Below are positions 1 to 9,069 of a DNA stretch of 64,000 nt, one piece after another. The stretch spans positions 1-64,000 of the forward strand of contig DIYL01000013.1 in NCBI GenBank assembly GCA_002428985.1. Direction: 5' to 3'. The translations under genes were made by a program, and so were the position numbers. How positions within the stretch are numbered: position 1 is the first letter of the stretch; each line of letters begins with the position of its first letter. The stretch comes from Anaerolineales bacterium UBA6055 (GTDB taxonomy: Bacteria > Chloroflexota > Anaerolineae > Aggregatilineales > Phototrophicaceae). Below the pieces are notes generated by a model. The model had not been told where the DNA came from. It ran no database searches and saw only the letters and a program-made list of their open reading frames with translations.

Positions 1-63
1 TTTGTTTGGTGTCGGGTAACTAGTTATGTTTGTGATGGCTTAAGCTCAGATTATTGCAGTCGA

Positions 64-1146
64 TTAACGAATCCGATCACCAGTATCAGCTAAAAAGAAA
101 TAAGCTTGTGACCAATCTAAAGCACAGTGTATTGTCTGCCCCGCTTCGAATTGTTCGTCTAATGGCACTTGAATCTGCCAGCGACGTTTACGCAACCAAA
201 CCTCGAGTAATTGATATTTTTCAGCAAAGTAGGGTGTAACTGCATCAATCACAGCAGGAATCCCTGTCACATCAGTCAGATAAATATATTCTGGCCGAAT
301 AGCAACTATCACATCCGTCCCATCCGCTAATGGTTTTGGTACCTTCGTCCGTCCCATATAACTCCCATCCCACATGCCATCAATCACTCGTCCCCAAAAT
401 GTATTAATCGTTGGAGTACCGATAAATTCTGCAATAAACAAATTATCAGGGTCATCATGGAGCTGTGCAAATGTCCCTTGTTGGACAATTCGTCCGGCAT
501 CTAGAACAATAATACGGTCGCCGACACTCATCGCCTCAACTTGGTCATGCGTTACGTAGACAAGTGTTACATCGAATTGATTAATTAACCGCTTGAGCTC
601 AATCCGAGCTTGTGTGCGAAATTTTGCATCTAAATTTGCAAACGGCTCATCAAAGAGTAATAATTGCAAATCCCTTGCGAATGACCGCGCTATGGATACC
701 CGCTGTTTTTCGCCCCCAGACAAATTACGCGGGAATTTTCCCATTAAGCTTTCAATATCGACCCCAGTAATCTTAGACACCGTTTCCACATGTGCAGGTA
801 CTTCTTCTTCGCGTTTGCGTAAGCGCAAGAAAAAACCGACTGTACGCCGACTTTCCCAATGGGGTATCAAGACATAGTTTTGAAATACCATCCCTATCCC
901 ACGATGTTCAACAGGAATCGCATCTAACAAGGTATCATTATGATATATCTGCCCACTATCAGGATGTTCTAACCCAGCGATCAACCGCAATAATGTTGTT
1001 TTACCACATCCTGACGGTCCTAATAAAACGACTGACTCCCCTGGTTCAATTTCTAAGTTGAGATCCTTAATTGCCAAAACAGGCGTTAGTCCATCTGTCT
1101 TATCATGGAAAGTTTTATTGACATTCTTCAGGGTTATTCGGGTCAT
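64..1146 (-). CDS. ABC transporter ATP-binding protein, MalK/UgpC-like
   Basis: This is a 360-residue ATPase subunit of an ABC importer acting at the inner face of the membrane. Visible motifs are Walker A GPSGCGKT (about 43-50), Q-loop Gln89, signature LSGGE (about 142-146), Walker B LLLFDEP (about 162-168) and the switch His200. The roughly 120 residues after the ATPase core are long enough for the TOBE-type regulatory region typical of sugar and iron importers. No permease gene lies next to it inside the window; partners may lie beyond the left edge. It is divergent from a periplasmic-binding-fold protein, and the 225 bp between them hold a 14-bp palindrome. Substrate cannot be assigned; sugar or glycerol phosphate is a family-based guess. 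Confidence 0.9.
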   Translation of the reverse strand: MTRITLKNVNKTFHDKTDGLTPVLAIKDLNLEIEPGESVVLLGPSGCGKTTLLRLIAGLEHPDSGQIYHNDTLLDAIPVEHRGIGMVFQNYVLIPHWESRRTVGFFLRLRKREEEVPAHVETVSKITGVDIESLMGKFPRNLSGGEKQRVSIARSFARDLQLLLFDEPFANLDAKFRTQARIELKRLINQFDVTLVYVTHDQVEAMSVGDRIIVLDAGRIVQQGTFAQLHDDPDNLFIAEFIGTPTINTFWGRVIDGMWDGSYMGRTKVPKPLADGTDVIVAIRPEYIYLTDVTGIPAVIDAVTPYFAEKYQLLEVWLRKRRWQIQVPLDEQFEAGQTIHCALDWSQAYFFLADTGDRIR

Positions 1147-1212
1147 ATACGTTACTCAACTTCAAAGACGGTCAGGCGTTCATCATAACATAACCAGAGC
1201 ATACCTCATAAT

Positions 1213-1226
1213 CTTATCTAGATAAG
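1213..1226. promoter_or_regulatory. perfect 14-bp palindrome between divergent genes
   Basis: CTTATC-TA-GATAAG is perfectly self-complementary. It lies between the divergent ABC ATPase (start 1146) and the sugar-binding-fold gene (start 1372), a usual position for a regulator binding site. The regulator is unknown, and the AT-rich surroundings raise the chance of coincidence. Confidence 0.4.
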
Positions 1227-1371
1227 TAACAAAGATATAAAACAGTTTTCAAACAAATGTTTATAAAAATTACAGTATTGATGGAGTATTATGTATAACA
1301 ACAAATAAAGATTCAATGAATTCTAAATTTATTAAACCAACGTAAACAATTAGTAATACTAAGGTGAACAA

Positions 1372-2238
1372 ATGGTCAAAATAGGGTTTTCCAACCTAAG
1401 CGAAGATTTAAGTATTACATCTGTTATCCGACAGAGTGTGGAAGAAGCAATCGCAAATACAGAAGATTTTGAACTGATACTTCGCACAAATGACATGAAT
1501 GCCGATAAAGTCATGCAACACGCGCATGAATTTACAGAATTAAAAGTCGATATCGTTGTTATTATCAACACAGTCGAGCGGATGAGCACAAACCTTGGAC
1601 TCCACTTCAAGTTTAATAAAATACCACTTATTGCCATCGAAGTACCCATTCCGATGAGTATCTATCTCGGTATCAATAATAAACGTGCTGGTGAACTAGC
1701 AGCACAAGTTCTTACCCACTATGTGAACAACACATGGGCTGGAGATATGTCAAAACTGTTGATTGTTACTGACCACAGACATATTACTAATGTCCAAGAT
1801 CGTCTCAAACTTGCTATGGAGATAACAAAAGAAAACCTACAATTGTCCACAGATCAAATTTTATTTATTGACGCACTCAGTTCTAGAGAAACAGCCTTTA
1901 AGAATGCAAAAGAGCTTCTGCAAAATAAATTCTCTGGGAATATCGGTGTGATTTGTGATAACGATGACACAGCCTTAGGCATATTAGATGCTGCTAAGTA
2001 TCATGGAATCGGCAAAGAAATTGCAGTTGTTGGTCAGAATAATACACTCGCCGCCACTGAATTTGAACAAAATCCCGAAGCACAGCTAATCGGAACAATT
2101 GACTTTCACCCTCACACATATGGAAACCACTTGGTTGAACTGATCAAAACGATTGTTAATGACGAGCCATATGAAATGCAAAACCACATTGAACCCTCGA
2201 CTATATATAAAGACAAATATATTGAGCAACTTGGTTAG
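1372..2238 (+). CDS. periplasmic-binding-protein-like domain protein without signal peptide or HTH
   Basis: The 288-residue product looks like a type I periplasmic binding protein (LacI/ribose-binding fold, Peripla_BP_4-like): an N-terminal beta-alpha start (MVKIGFSNLS), a VDIVVIIN segment, a second-lobe start near KLLIVTDHRH, and a VGQNNT-like hinge segment late in the chain. The start is supported by AAGGTG at 1361-1366, and an in-frame TAA at 1360 closes the frame just upstream. So it has neither the DNA-binding helix-turn-helix of LacI regulators nor an export signal. It may be a cytoplasmic sugar-sensing protein or a decayed regulator. The divergent ABC ATPase suggests a link to sugar uptake, but this is inference. 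Confidence 0.7.
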   Translation: MVKIGFSNLSEDLSITSVIRQSVEEAIANTEDFELILRTNDMNADKVMQHAHEFTELKVDIVVIINTVERMSTNLGLHFKFNKIPLIAIEVPIPMSIYLGINNKRAGELAAQVLTHYVNNTWAGDMSKLLIVTDHRHITNVQDRLKLAMEITKENLQLSTDQILFIDALSSRETAFKNAKELLQNKFSGNIGVICDNDDTALGILDAAKYHGIGKEIAVVGQNNTLAATEFEQNPEAQLIGTIDFHPHTYGNHLVELIKTIVNDEPYEMQNHIEPSTIYKDKYIEQLG

Positions 2239-2436
2239 ATAACTGGTTCTTTCATACATAAATTAGGTCAACTGATCCTCATTAGCAAAATCATCCTAGT
2301 TTAACAACAAAGTAAATTGCTAACATGCAACTTATAGAAATCATGTACTTTGTTGAGTATAATGAGCGGATACACAACGAATGCAATACAGGCTATCTAC
2401 CTATTTTTCTGCAATCGGATAAATGGAGATTTTATT

Positions 2437-3417
2437 GTGAGTGATACAATCAAACCGGATTCCATTCCGGTTACAAGTTCAACAGATTGGCAACCCGACC
2501 CTAAGAACCCGCGTCGTCGACCACCGTGGATCCGTGTGAAAGCACCCAGTGGCGAAACCTACGAAAATGTCCGCAATTTGATGCGGAGCAAAACCCTACA
2601 CACCGTCTGCGAAGAAGCACAATGTCCCAATATCGGTGAATGTTGGGGGACAGGTACAGCAACCTTCCTTATGATGGGTGACACTTGTACGCGTAGCTGT
2701 GGATTCTGTGATATTAAAACTGGTCGCCCGAACCCACTTGATTGGGCAGAACCAAATCGTATTGCACAGAGTGTACGCGCAATGGGATTACAACATGTCG
2801 TTATCACCAGTGTGAATCGTGATGACCGTCCAGATGGCGGTGCGCCGATATTTGCAATGGTGATCCGTCGAATTCGGCAGTTACAACCGGGATGTTCCAT
2901 CGAAGTTTTAATTCCTGACTTCAAAGGTAGCGAAATGGCACTCAAAATTGTCATGGACGCCCAACCAGAAATTTTGAACCATAATGTTGAGACTGTCCCC
3001 CGTCTATTTAAAAAGGTACAGCCACAGGATCAATATGAATGGGCATTAGATACCCTACGTAATGCTAAAAAGATGGATCCATTGGTATTAACAAAATCAG
3101 GCATTATGCTTGGTCTTGGCGAAACAATTGACGAAGTCAAAGAAACAATGCGAGATTTGGTTGATGTTGGTGTTGATATTCTGACACTGGGTCAATATCT
3201 ACAACCCAGCAAGAAACATCTACCAATTGAACGCTATTACACGCCGGAAGAATTCGATCATTTACGTGAATTTGGTCTAGAATTAGGCTTTAAATGGGTA
3301 GAAAGTGGTCCGCTTGTACGCAGTAGTTATCACGCTGCTGAACAAGTCCGCGAATTGTCCAAGCTTAATCACTTCCGTCTACATGAGGATCGCATTGCTG
3401 CCGAAGGCGCAGACTAA
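2437..3417 (+). CDS. lipA: lipoyl synthase
   Basis: This radical SAM enzyme inserts two sulfurs into protein-bound octanoyl groups to make the lipoyl cofactor of 2-oxoacid dehydrogenases and the glycine cleavage system. Diagnostic features are the auxiliary-cluster cysteines C58-x4-C63-x5-C69, the radical SAM motif CTRSCGFC (C84, C88, C91) and the terminal RSSY (about 295-298). An upstream in-frame ATG at 2350 would add 29 residues, but GTG 2437 is preceded by TGGAGA at 2424-2429 and gives a 326-residue protein of usual LipA length, so I chose it. It is followed by a strong intrinsic terminator. No lipB is adjacent. Confidence 0.96.
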   Translation: MSDTIKPDSIPVTSSTDWQPDPKNPRRRPPWIRVKAPSGETYENVRNLMRSKTLHTVCEEAQCPNIGECWGTGTATFLMMGDTCTRSCGFCDIKTGRPNPLDWAEPNRIAQSVRAMGLQHVVITSVNRDDRPDGGAPIFAMVIRRIRQLQPGCSIEVLIPDFKGSEMALKIVMDAQPEILNHNVETVPRLFKKVQPQDQYEWALDTLRNAKKMDPLVLTKSGIMLGLGETIDEVKETMRDLVDVGVDILTLGQYLQPSKKHLPIERYYTPEEFDHLREFGLELGFKWVESGPLVRSSYHAAEQVRELSKLNHFRLHEDRIAAEGAD

Positions 3418-3441
3418 GTTTAGTCACTACGCAAAACTTAC

Positions 3442-3475
3442 AAAGGTGGGGCATATCATGTCTCGCCTTTTTTAT
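3442..3475 (+). terminator. intrinsic terminator after lipA
   Basis: A 13-bp stem (3442-3454 with 3458-3470, including G-U pairs) closes a 3-nt loop and runs into a T-rich tract. It lies 25 bp after the lipA stop. Confidence 0.85.
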
Positions 3476-3487
3476 TTATTGCCCTAA

Positions 3488-3522
3488 ACAAAAAATCTCC
3501 CGCACAAATGTATGAGAGATTT
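3488..3522 (-). terminator. probable terminator of the DnaB-like gene
   Basis: The inverted repeat AAATCTC (3493-3499) / GAGATTT (3516-3522) is followed on the minus strand by a T-run (A-run 3487-3495 on plus). It sits 27 bp after the stop of the minus-strand gene ending at 3550. Confidence 0.55.
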
Positions 3523-3549
3523 CCATTATCAGTATTAACCAGAAGTGAT

Positions 3550-4752
3550 TTAGTTTTCAATCACCTTGTTATCAATCAACTGCTGTTGCACACGTTGTCC
3601 GCGCGGATTGAATGCAAAGTGCTGACCGAAAATTTCAAATTCCATATCAGTCATTGCACGTCCAGCACGATTTTTCTCGATCGTCCAGACTACCCAGTTA
3701 CGATATTGCTTAGCTGTATATGGGTTAAATGCAACATGATCCTTCGCTAGAATCTGGTATTTATTGTTCATAATAATCGCAATATCAGATTCATAATCCA
3801 GAGCACTACTACCACGCAAATGATAGAGGTGGATGCGTTTACTCTTCAATCCTTCGCGATCTGCGGCCACAATCGACCATACAGGAATATCTAGAGATAG
3901 TGCAATATCTTTCAAACCCTCAACGATTATTGTAACTTTATCATTTTCATCACGAGGGCGTTCAGGATGTACCGCGATCTTTTGTAGGTAATCGACAAAT
4001 AGCGTGACGTTCCCCCCTGTTGCATCTGCAAGGCGGGCGGTCATCTCTTTGATAGCTCGCAGATTGGTCACAGCTGGACTCGCTTTGAGCATAATCAAGC
4101 GATCTGCATAACGCAACATACGTCCTAGTGCAGGCGCAGTCTTTGGATGATCACGCAAAATCGACTGCAAAGAACTAGCAGCACCATCGCGTCCCATAAA
4201 TTTCTTTGCACGTTGCGCCACAATTATCTGATACAAGTCACGCAACTTAATACCTGATGCAATATCAACTTCCGGAGGATTCAAACTTTCTAGGCACATC
4301 AGACGGTGCATAAGATGTGTTTCAGTATGTTCATACGACAGATAAAATGCATATTGATCTGGGCGTGATGCAATATTACGCGCAATTTGCAGCGTCGCAA
4401 TTGTTTTACCAATCCCTTGTGCACCACCCAACAACACCAATTCGGTTTTGCGCAGTCCACCACCGATAAATCCATCAAGTGGATCAAAACCAGTTGGCAT
4501 CGGCACGTAATCAACAAGATCACCTTGAACAACTTTGTCATTGGCTTCATTGATGACTTGTGTCAAAGTGCGTGGTAAATGTGCGCCGCCACGATTTTTC
4601 GCCTGTCCGCGTGGTACGCGTTTTGCAGGTTCAGGAGCAGGGCGTGGTTGCAGAGGTTTAGGAGCAGCCTTTTCTTCCTGCTGTAGATCCAAATTATCTA
4701 GGGGAGATGGTTTTGGATCGGGTAAGTCATCAGTGAAACGTCGAGTCGACAT
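3550..4752 (-). CDS. DnaB-like RecA-fold ATPase lacking the DnaB N-domain
   Basis: The 400-residue product has the RecA-type core of replicative helicase DnaB: Walker A GGAQGIGKT (about 109-117), Walker B-like LFVDYLQKI (Asp254; DnaB itself has IDYLQ), and a following LRGSSALDYESDIAIIM segment typical of the DnaB C-terminal domain (arginine/sensor region). The first 60 residues are Pro/Lys-rich and probably disordered, in place of the N-terminal domain that helps assemble DnaB hexamers. It could be a specialised helicase, a KaiC/RadA-like ATPase or a domesticated helicase; the main replicative DnaB is probably encoded elsewhere. It is transcribed alone and ends in a hairpin. Confidence 0.8.
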   Translation of the reverse strand: MSTRRFTDDLPDPKPSPLDNLDLQQEEKAAPKPLQPRPAPEPAKRVPRGQAKNRGGAHLPRTLTQVINEANDKVVQGDLVDYVPMPTGFDPLDGFIGGGLRKTELVLLGGAQGIGKTIATLQIARNIASRPDQYAFYLSYEHTETHLMHRLMCLESLNPPEVDIASGIKLRDLYQIIVAQRAKKFMGRDGAASSLQSILRDHPKTAPALGRMLRYADRLIMLKASPAVTNLRAIKEMTARLADATGGNVTLFVDYLQKIAVHPERPRDENDKVTIIVEGLKDIALSLDIPVWSIVAADREGLKSKRIHLYHLRGSSALDYESDIAIIMNNKYQILAKDHVAFNPYTAKQYRNWVVWTIEKNRAGRAMTDMEFEIFGQHFAFNPRGQRVQQQLIDNKVIEN

Positions 4753-5181
4753 GCGTTATCCTTCATAAACATATGCGCTGGTTTTTGATTATTATTCTAC
4801 TCTAATCGTACAAAAAATCAGGTATTTATAAAATTTGCCCATATTGCACCAACCTTATTATAACAAAAGTTTGAATTTTAGTCGTAAATTTCTGTCTGAA
4901 ATAACAGCCAAATTCTAAATATATGATATATTAAAATAAAGATGTCCACCATCTTGCTGTAAATTTGTAAATAAATTTATATGAATAGCGAACAATCATG
5001 TACCTTTGCGAATTTTTTATCAACGACTTGTGCAATCTAACATTTCGAATATGATAATGTTAGTGCAATTTATATATCGACATATTGCATAAAATTTACT
5101 TAAATGATTAGGACAATAGTCCACTTCTCACAAATTTAAAGTAATAAACTTATTCACCAAATAGTAAGTAGGGGTTTCATC
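4753..5181. other. 429-bp AT-rich divergent intergenic region
   Basis: This gap separates the divergent DnaB-like gene and rpoD and must carry promoters for both. It is strongly AT-rich. I see a 15-bp AT palindrome (AATATAT-G-ATATATT, 4918-4932), which may be chance in such sequence, and no convincing small ORF or RNA gene. The rpoD start is preceded by a TAAGTAGGGG ribosome-binding region at 5165-5174. Confidence 0.5.
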
Positions 5182-6351
5182 GTGATACAAGCATTGGTTG
5201 ATCTTGCCGACAAGCGTGGCTACATTACTTATGAAGATGTTATAGAAGTACTCGAAGACGACGGCGAAGACCGCACAAACCTCAAAAATGTTTTATACAA
5301 ATTAGATGAATTAGGAATTGAACTCCGTCGCGAAAGCGACAATACCCACGATAAAGATATATCAGACCTCGTAGAACCCGATTACAACAACCGTGAACTG
5401 CTGCGTGATCCATCAGTCGCTGATATTAATACCATTTCCTCGGATGATCCGGTCGGTTTATACTTTCGTCAAATGGCGCAAGAACCACTATTAACTGCTG
5501 AAGACGAAATTGATTTAGCAAAACGGATCGAGAACGGACTGAGAGCAAGTGAACGTCTGGAAAGACCTGATGTCATGGAGAAGACAGAACGTTGGCGTAG
5601 ACACCTCCGTCATCTAGTATACGACGGACAAAAAGCCCGCGAACACCTCGGACGCGCTAATACACGCCTCGTTGTCAGCATTGCAAAGCGTTATATGGGA
5701 CAAGGTTTACCATTCCCAGACTTGATTCAAGAAGGTAACGTTGGGTTGATGCGAGCGGTCGATAAGTATGACTATGCGCGTGGCAATCGATTTAGCACCT
5801 ATGCAACATGGTGGATTCGACAAGCTATCACCCGCGCTTTAGCACAAAAAACCCGCACCATTCGTATTCCCCTCCACATGACCGAACGTATCCGCCAAAT
5901 GTATCGCACAGCACAAGACCTAGAACAAAGCCTTGGTCGTCGAGCCAATATAGAAGAAATTGCCGAGGCAATGAATCTGCCAGCCGATACTGTTCGTGCA
6001 ATGATGGATGCCAGCCAGCACGCTATTGCTTTAGAGCGTCCTGTTGGTGAAGATGGGGATAGTGAATTCGGTGACTTTATCGAAGATCAAGACACGCCTA
6101 GCCCTGTCGACTCTGCGACTCAAAACCTACTTGAAGAAACAATTGAAGAAGTTTTAGCAGAGCTAACACCCCGCCAGAGCCACATCTTACGTCTGCGCTT
6201 TGGACTCGGTGGTGGTGAGCCACATACACTAGAAGAAATCGCCAATAAATTTGGATTGAGCCGCGAACGCATTCGTCAATTGGAAAAAGAAGCGCTCCGC
6301 CGTTTACGACACCCACGTCTTGCTCATAACTTGCGTGATTATCTAGGTTAG
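5182..6351 (+). CDS. rpoD: primary RNA polymerase sigma factor (sigma-70 family)
   Basis: The 389-residue protein directs RNA polymerase to housekeeping promoters. It contains a short region 1.1-like start (about 1-60), region 1.2 (DPVGLYFRQMAQEPLL, about 89-104), region 2 (VVSIAKRY to TYATWWIRQAI, about 164-216; the -10-binding and melting segment), region 3 (about 230-310) and region 4 with the -35-binding helix-turn-helix (LEEIANKFGLSRERIRQLE, about 350-368). The complete RpoD-type pattern favours the housekeeping factor over an RpoS/SigB-type one, although a paralogue cannot be ruled out from this window. It starts at GTG 5182 and ends in a terminator hairpin. Confidence 0.93.
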   Translation: MIQALVDLADKRGYITYEDVIEVLEDDGEDRTNLKNVLYKLDELGIELRRESDNTHDKDISDLVEPDYNNRELLRDPSVADINTISSDDPVGLYFRQMAQEPLLTAEDEIDLAKRIENGLRASERLERPDVMEKTERWRRHLRHLVYDGQKAREHLGRANTRLVVSIAKRYMGQGLPFPDLIQEGNVGLMRAVDKYDYARGNRFSTYATWWIRQAITRALAQKTRTIRIPLHMTERIRQMYRTAQDLEQSLGRRANIEEIAEAMNLPADTVRAMMDASQHAIALERPVGEDGDSEFGDFIEDQDTPSPVDSATQNLLEETIEEVLAELTPRQSHILRLRFGLGGGEPHTLEEIANKFGLSRERIRQLEKEALRRLRHPRLAHNLRDYLG

Positions 6352-6377
6352 CAATCCAGTACAATTGTTTGAAGTGT

Positions 6378-6406
6378 AAGCTGGCTATACTCATAGTCAG
6401 CTTTTT
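6378..6406 (+). terminator. intrinsic terminator after rpoD
   Basis: An 11-bp stem with one G-T pair (6378-6388 / 6393-6403), loop ACTC, is followed by a T-tract. Confidence 0.85.
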
Positions 6407-6446
6407 GCTTTTATTATGCATCTAATTTATATGAATAGGTCAGCTT

Positions 6447-7637
6447 ATGTCTAAAAACTTTGAGCATCTCTTAAGCCGTCGCACCCAAAATATGAAAAAC
6501 AATGCCATACGCAACATCTTAAAAGTCGTGTCGCAACCGGGTATGATCTCTCTAGCTGGTGGCATTCCAGCCGAAGAAAGTTTCCCACTTGAACAAATGT
6601 ACGTTATAAACGAGGCAGTACTTAATAAATATGGGGCAGATGCCCTCCAGTATGACCTAACTGAAGGGTTCACACCATTTCGTCATGCTCTTGTCGATTA
6701 TGTTGCGCGCAAAGGGATTCATGTCACCCACGATCAATTGATGGTATTTAACGGTTCACAGAGCGTTCTTGATACTATTGCAAAAATCCTCATTACGCCG
6801 GGGGATAATGTCGCACTCGAATCACCTAGCTACTTAGGCGCGATTTCCGCATTTAACGCTTACGAACCTAATTATGTCAGCATCGAAACAGACGAAAATG
6901 GCATCGTACCCGAGTCCTTAGACAATTTGCTGGCCACCAATACGATTAAATTTATCTATTTAGTCACAACATTTCAAAACCCAACAGGACGTACACTTAG
7001 CCTCGAGCGCAGAGAAGCAATTGCAGACATCGTTAAAAAACATAATGCACTCGTTGTTGAAGATGATCCATATGGTGCATTACGTTTTCGAGGTGAACCT
7101 GTCCCCCCTCTCTACACATATGCACCTGCGAATGTCATTTATTCAAGTACCTTATCCAAAATATTCGCCCCGGGTCTCCGATTAGGCTTCTGCACTGCAC
7201 CAGAATTGCTTAGGGATTGGTTAAATACAGCAAAGCAAGGGGCAGACCTTCACACTAATACATATGCACAAGCATTAGCCACAGAGTACCTCACAGGCGG
7301 TTACATCGATGAGCAGTTACCGCGTATCATTGATCTTTATCGTCCACGCCAAGAAGCGATGTTAAATGCAATGGATGCTTATTTACCTGATACCTATAAA
7401 TGGGAACAGCCTGAAGGGGGTATGTTCATCTGGGTTGAAGGCCCCAATGGCGTAGATGCAGAAGATATTTATTGGAAGGCGGTAGAAAACAAAGTCGCAT
7501 TTGTACCGGGAAAATTCTTCTATCTGAACGACGGTGAAGGACTTGGCACGATGCGACTTAATTTCACAAAAATCAATGAAGCAACAATCGAAAACGCAAT
7601 TAAAACACTGGGCGAAGTCATTCACCAATATGGTTAG
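6447..7637 (+). CDS. PLP-dependent aminotransferase, class I/II (LysN/2-aminoadipate type)
   Basis: The 396-residue fold-type I aminotransferase has the N-terminal ISLAGGIPAEESFP motif of the aromatic/2-aminoadipate aminotransferase group, the substrate/cofactor loop TTFQNPTGRTLS (about 174-185), the PLP-contacting VVEDDPYG (about 203-210) and the Schiff-base lysine in SSTLSKIFAPG (Lys238). The C-terminal MRLNFT carries the carboxylate-binding Arg. The family is broad (aromatic amino acids, branched-chain, 2-aminoadipate, kynurenine), so the substrate is not fixed. It stands as a single gene between two terminators. Confidence 0.88.
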   Translation: MSKNFEHLLSRRTQNMKNNAIRNILKVVSQPGMISLAGGIPAEESFPLEQMYVINEAVLNKYGADALQYDLTEGFTPFRHALVDYVARKGIHVTHDQLMVFNGSQSVLDTIAKILITPGDNVALESPSYLGAISAFNAYEPNYVSIETDENGIVPESLDNLLATNTIKFIYLVTTFQNPTGRTLSLERREAIADIVKKHNALVVEDDPYGALRFRGEPVPPLYTYAPANVIYSSTLSKIFAPGLRLGFCTAPELLRDWLNTAKQGADLHTNTYAQALATEYLTGGYIDEQLPRIIDLYRPRQEAMLNAMDAYLPDTYKWEQPEGGMFIWVEGPNGVDAEDIYWKAVENKVAFVPGKFFYLNDGEGLGTMRLNFTKINEATIENAIKTLGEVIHQYG

Positions 7638-7643
7638 AACGCA

Positions 7644-7670
7644 AACGGGGAAGCCATTAACTTCCCCGTT
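7644..7670. terminator. hairpin between convergent genes
   Basis: A 10-bp perfect stem (AACGGGGAAG 7644-7653 / CTTCCCCGTT 7661-7670) with a 7-nt loop is followed by an AT-rich stretch with a weak T-tract. It lies between the plus-strand aminotransferase and the minus-strand CoA-transferase and may serve both. Confidence 0.7.
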
Positions 7671-7700
7671 ATATTATCTTTTATAAGTCTCTGGCTACAT

Positions 7701-9005
7701 TTATGTTGTTGCGTGAACCTTAGGAACCCAGTTTTGTTCGCGTGCATATGCCATCAACTCTTCGCGGAAGTCTGGGTGTGCAATACTAACCAACGCATGT
7801 ACACGTTCATTGATCGTACGACCATAAAGATCTGCTACACCGTATTCAGTCGCAATGTAATGAACATCATTACGCGTGGTTGTCACACCAGCGCCTAACT
7901 TGACATTTGGAACAATACGGCTCAATGTACCTCTACGCGCTGTACTCGGTAATGCGATGAATGTCATACCACCTTCGCTACGCGCTGCCCCACGTACGAA
8001 GTCAAGTTGTCCACCCACACCCGAATAAAAGTTTGTACCGATACTATCTGCGCAAACTTGACCCGTGAGGTCAACTTCAATCGCCGAATTAATCGAAATC
8101 ATCCGCTCATTTTGTGCAATTACAAATGGATCATTTACATATTCAGTCGGATGCAATTCGAAAATTGGGTTGTCATCAATATATTGATAAAGTGCCTTCG
8201 ACCCAATAACAAAACCTGACACAACTTTACCAGGATGGATCGATTTGCGGGAGTTAGTGATCACACCCTTATCAATCATCGCCATTACGCCATCAGAGAA
8301 CAATTCAGTATGAATACCAAGGTTCTTATGCCCCTCAAGCAGACTTAATACCGCATTTGGAATACCACCAATACCCATTTGTAAGGTTGCAGCATCTGGA
8401 ATTAGTTCCGCGATGTGCGCCGCAATCTGTCGTTGTGTTTCGTCAGCTGGCGGTGGGACAATTTCTGGTAGCTCATAATCTACATCAATGAAGTAGTCGA
8501 TCTGATCTACATGAATAAAGCTATCACCCAATGTACGTGGCATGTTTGGATTAACTTCCGCGATAACAAGCCCAGCAGATTCTGCTGCACTTTTTGTCAC
8601 ACCGACTTCAACACCATAGGAACAATACCCATGAGCATCTGGCGGACTAACCTGCACAACAGCCATATCCAATAACAACCGTCCACTACGGAACAATCCC
8701 GGGATTTCTGACAAAAAGATTGGTGTGAAATCTGCAAGACCATTGTTGACGGCTTTACGGATATTTGGAGCAATAAACAAACTATTGATACGAATGTGTT
8801 CAGAAAGATCTGGAGTGATGTATTCTTCCGGTCCAAATCCTAATAGCTGGACAACTTCTACTTCTCGTACCTCTGTATGACGATCCAACAATGCTTGCAA
8901 GAATCGTTGGGGATTGGAGCAATTTCCTGTTAAGAAAATACGTTCACCAGAGCGAACTTTTTCAGCGGCTTCTTGTGCGGAGATGAGGCGATCTTGCCAG
9001 GTCAT
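7701..9005 (-). CDS. acetyl-CoA hydrolase/CoA-transferase family protein (4-hydroxybutyrate CoA-transferase-like)
   Basis: The 434-residue protein belongs to the family that moves CoA between acyl-CoAs and free acids through a covalent glutamyl-CoA intermediate. Family features are the N-terminal GLADFTPIFLSEIP segment (about 89-102), the glycine loop MGIGGIPNAV (about 210-219) and HTELFSDG with Glu234, which I take as the likely catalytic glutamate by position relative to 4-hydroxybutyrate CoA-transferase (Glu238). It is probably cytosolic and used in acetate, butyrate or hydroxybutyrate metabolism; no pathway neighbours fix the substrate. It is divergent from the uspA pair, with a long inverted repeat in between. 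Confidence 0.87.
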   Translation of the reverse strand: MTWQDRLISAQEAAEKVRSGERIFLTGNCSNPQRFLQALLDRHTEVREVEVVQLLGFGPEEYITPDLSEHIRINSLFIAPNIRKAVNNGLADFTPIFLSEIPGLFRSGRLLLDMAVVQVSPPDAHGYCSYGVEVGVTKSAAESAGLVIAEVNPNMPRTLGDSFIHVDQIDYFIDVDYELPEIVPPPADETQRQIAAHIAELIPDAATLQMGIGGIPNAVLSLLEGHKNLGIHTELFSDGVMAMIDKGVITNSRKSIHPGKVVSGFVIGSKALYQYIDDNPIFELHPTEYVNDPFVIAQNERMISINSAIEVDLTGQVCADSIGTNFYSGVGGQLDFVRGAARSEGGMTFIALPSTARRGTLSRIVPNVKLGAGVTTTRNDVHYIATEYGVADLYGRTINERVHALVSIAHPDFREELMAYAREQNWVPKVHATT

Positions 9006-9069
9006 AATCTATCCTTTGATGTCTTATCATTTACATCCACAAGAATAGCTGAAGCGTTTAACCTAGCCC

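Noticed and set aside
2350..2436. Longer N-terminus of LipA
   Set aside because: The additional residues are hydrophobic and unlike LipA; GTG 2437 has a good ribosome-binding site.
4753..5181. RNA gene in the rpoD upstream gap
   Set aside because: The region is AT-rich with no tRNA-like T-arm, no strong multi-stem fold and no conserved motif that I can see.
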